From Salvia splendens (lineage: Eukaryota; Streptophyta; Magnoliopsida; Lamiales; Lamiaceae), in the NCBI RefSeq assembly GCF_004379255.2, contig NC_056051.1, positions 25,785,267 through 25,849,266 on the forward strand: a stretch of DNA of 64,000 bases, written 5' to 3'. The notes under the pieces were generated by a model. That model worked only from the letters and a program-made list of their open reading frames with translations, ran no database searches and was not told the origin of the DNA. The translations under genes and the position numbers were made by a program. Shown one piece after another: positions 62,831 through 64,000 of this stretch (positions are counted from its first letter, which is position 1; each line of letters starts with the position of its first letter).

Positions 62831-63691
62831 GAGACAAAGTCCGGTCAGTCTGTCTTATGTCTAGTTCGGTCATAGGGGTACATGTTTTTATTTGTTTGTT
62901 TTTTACTTGTACCTTTTACTTGTCGTTTTATAAAAAGTTTAAAGTTTTTTTTTCATCTTTTTCATTTTTTCTCTATGTGTTTTGTCTCTATGTGCTTGTC
63001 GTCTCTTACAAATGGTACCGAGGTATATCGTTCTTTAAAGGCTGATCCCCTTTTTAGATCGATTATTAAAGACTATTGTGAGTCCAAGCTTCCAAGGAGG
63101 ATACAAGACCGCAATTCAGCTTAACAAGCACTTCGTCTGAAACGAACTGCAATAAGCCAACGATTGTGAGTCCAAGCTTCTCAGGAAGATACAAGACCAC
63201 AATTCGGCTTAAGAAATAAGCACTTCGTCTGAAACGAACTGCAATAAGGGAAAGTCCGATCCATGCGATAAACCTCGCCGAATTAGGACGACCAAGTTCG
63301 GTCAAAGAAGTTTACTTCATAAGACCGAGGACGACCATGTCCAGTCAAAGAGGTTTACTTCATAAGACCACTTCGGTTAACTGGGAAAGTCCGATCCACG
63401 CGATAAAACTCGCCGAATTAGGACAAGGGAAAGTTCGATCCCGGTGACAAAAATCGCCAAATTAGAACACAAACCAAGTCCGGTCAAAGAAGTTTCCCTC
63501 AAAGTCCAAAGACGAGTCCGATCAAAGAAGCTCACTTCATAAGACCGATGACGAGCACGATGAAATTGTTTCGCAGAACTGTAAGTAAGCAGTGATAAAA
63601 GCGAAAGGAAAAAATTTCATTTATTAAATCTCGTTCGGCAGACAATTCAGCTCCCCTACGAGAAGGCATTACGCCATTACAAAGGACTATT
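62831..63691 (+). repeat. 3' non-coding region of the Tat element with tandem repeats
   Basis: An 88-bp unit (attgtgagtccaagctt...) occurs twice at 63075-63162 and 63163-63247. A second family, gggaaagtccgatcca(t/c)gcgataaa...cgccgaattagga, recurs at about 63247, 63381 and, decayed, 63425, with ggtcaaagaagtttac words between. A T-rich stretch occupies 62880-62990. Short ORFs here are not convincing. Confidence 0.75.
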
Positions 63692-64000
63692 CTACTGTCC
63701 GCGGTTGCTAAAGTTAAGCCACCTATCTGCAAAATCCTCTGGAAGCCGAGTTCGGTTGTTCCGAGCAAATGAAGAATAAGCAGGTCGACGAGATGCTATC
63801 CTCGACCCAACGCCTCTTCCCCGAGCCCGAGAAGTCCTAACACCTCGGCGATGAAGAGTCTCGGCAATAAGCATCTGTCGATCTAGCTCACTCATAGTCG
63901 CAACTCCTCGGCGAATTTCAGTCCGTCCCTGCCTTGACGATTCTGGTTGCTCCTGAGCCCGTTCTCGTCTTGACGTTTCCGGCTGTTCCTGAGTTCGTTG
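63692..64000 (-). CDS. Antisense ORF in the 3' region of the Tat element (partial)
   Basis: Open on the minus strand from the window edge (64000) to a stop at 63692, over 100 codons. The upstream part holds two copies of a 13-residue repeat (RAQEQPESSRQGR / RTQEQPETSRRE), followed by MSELDRQMLIAETLHRRG and an Arg/Ser-rich segment. Antisense ORFs between pol and the 3' LTR are known in the Retand/Tat group; their function is unknown. An internal Met is at 63895, but the frame is open beyond it. Confidence 0.6.
   Translation of the reverse strand, partial: QRTQEQPETSRRERAQEQPESSRQGRTEIRRGVATMSELDRQMLIAETLHRRGVRTSRARGRGVGSRIASRRPAYSSFARNNRTRLPEDFADRWLNFSNRGQ

Larger units (their letters stand above)
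56873..64000 (+). mobile_element. Ty3/gypsy retrotransposon, Tat lineage (3' end outside window)
   Basis: Putative LTR, PBS, gag-protease ORF, pol ORF with two RNase H domains, then a long 3' region with tandem repeats and an antisense ORF. Dual RNase H and an extended 3' region with antisense coding are features of the Tat (Retand/Ogre) clade. All long frames are open, so the copy may be young. It lies immediately downstream of the broken DC1 gene. Confidence 0.88.

Overview
The window is nuclear DNA of a eudicot plant. It has AT-rich intergenic DNA, spliced genes with GT/AG introns, a plastid/mitochondrial-type PPR-DYW gene, plant-specific families (PRE-type HLH, DC1, LRR receptor kinase, CYP94 P450, AP2/ERF) and many plant transposons (Ty3/gypsy including the Tat lineage, PIF/Harbinger, hAT, MULE and Stowaway MITEs, SINEs). 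My impression is an asterid, perhaps Lamiales, but that is a weak inference.

Layout. 0-8 kb: last exon of a defensin-like gene, an RTM2/HSP20-like membrane protein gene (minus), and a complete six-exon RAD6/UBC2-type E2 gene (ATG 4997, stop 7413). 8.4-18.1 kb: a tandem triplication of an intronless CYP94A-like fatty-acid hydroxylase gene with its 3' flank; a PIF/Harbinger fragment sits in the promoter of copy 1, and copy 2 has lost the conserved C-helix Arg. 19.7-20.4 kb: a complete PRE/ILI-type atypical HLH gene (minus). 22-29 kb: gene-poor, with an RNase H relic, a hAT MITE, a 1.46 kb solo LTR with perfect TSD, a MULE MITE, 63-bp direct repeats and a SINE. 30.1-33.4 kb: PPR-DYW editing factor. 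35.0-35.7 kb: a second, frameshifted PRE gene. 37.1-39.2 kb: a TA-flanked inverted-repeat element carrying a broken AP2/ERF gene, a second gene fragment and a minisatellite.

40-64 kb is a transposon graveyard and nursery. An LRR receptor kinase gene (minus, 41053-49587) is split by a 5.5 kb chromovirus with apparently identical LTRs and TSD GGAGG. A Harbinger ORF1 pseudogene follows. A DC1-domain gene is split by a 2.45 kb non-autonomous LTR retrotransposon (TSD GAAGT, apparently identical LTRs) whose interior holds a gag remnant joined to an intronless piece of the plastid iron-sulfur assembly ATPase SufC (ABCI6). The window ends in a large Tat-lineage gypsy element with dual RNase H, gag-PR and pol in one frame separated by a UAG in a CAR-YYA context, and an antisense ORF in its 3' region.

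The most striking item is the SufC-carrying retrotransposon: captured host coding sequence fused in frame, apart from one upstream TGA, to retrotransposon gag, in an element young enough to show no LTR divergence by eye. Next are two host genes whose reading frames would be continuous across the empty sites of very recent insertions, and the CYP94 array with a likely heme-site lesion in one copy.
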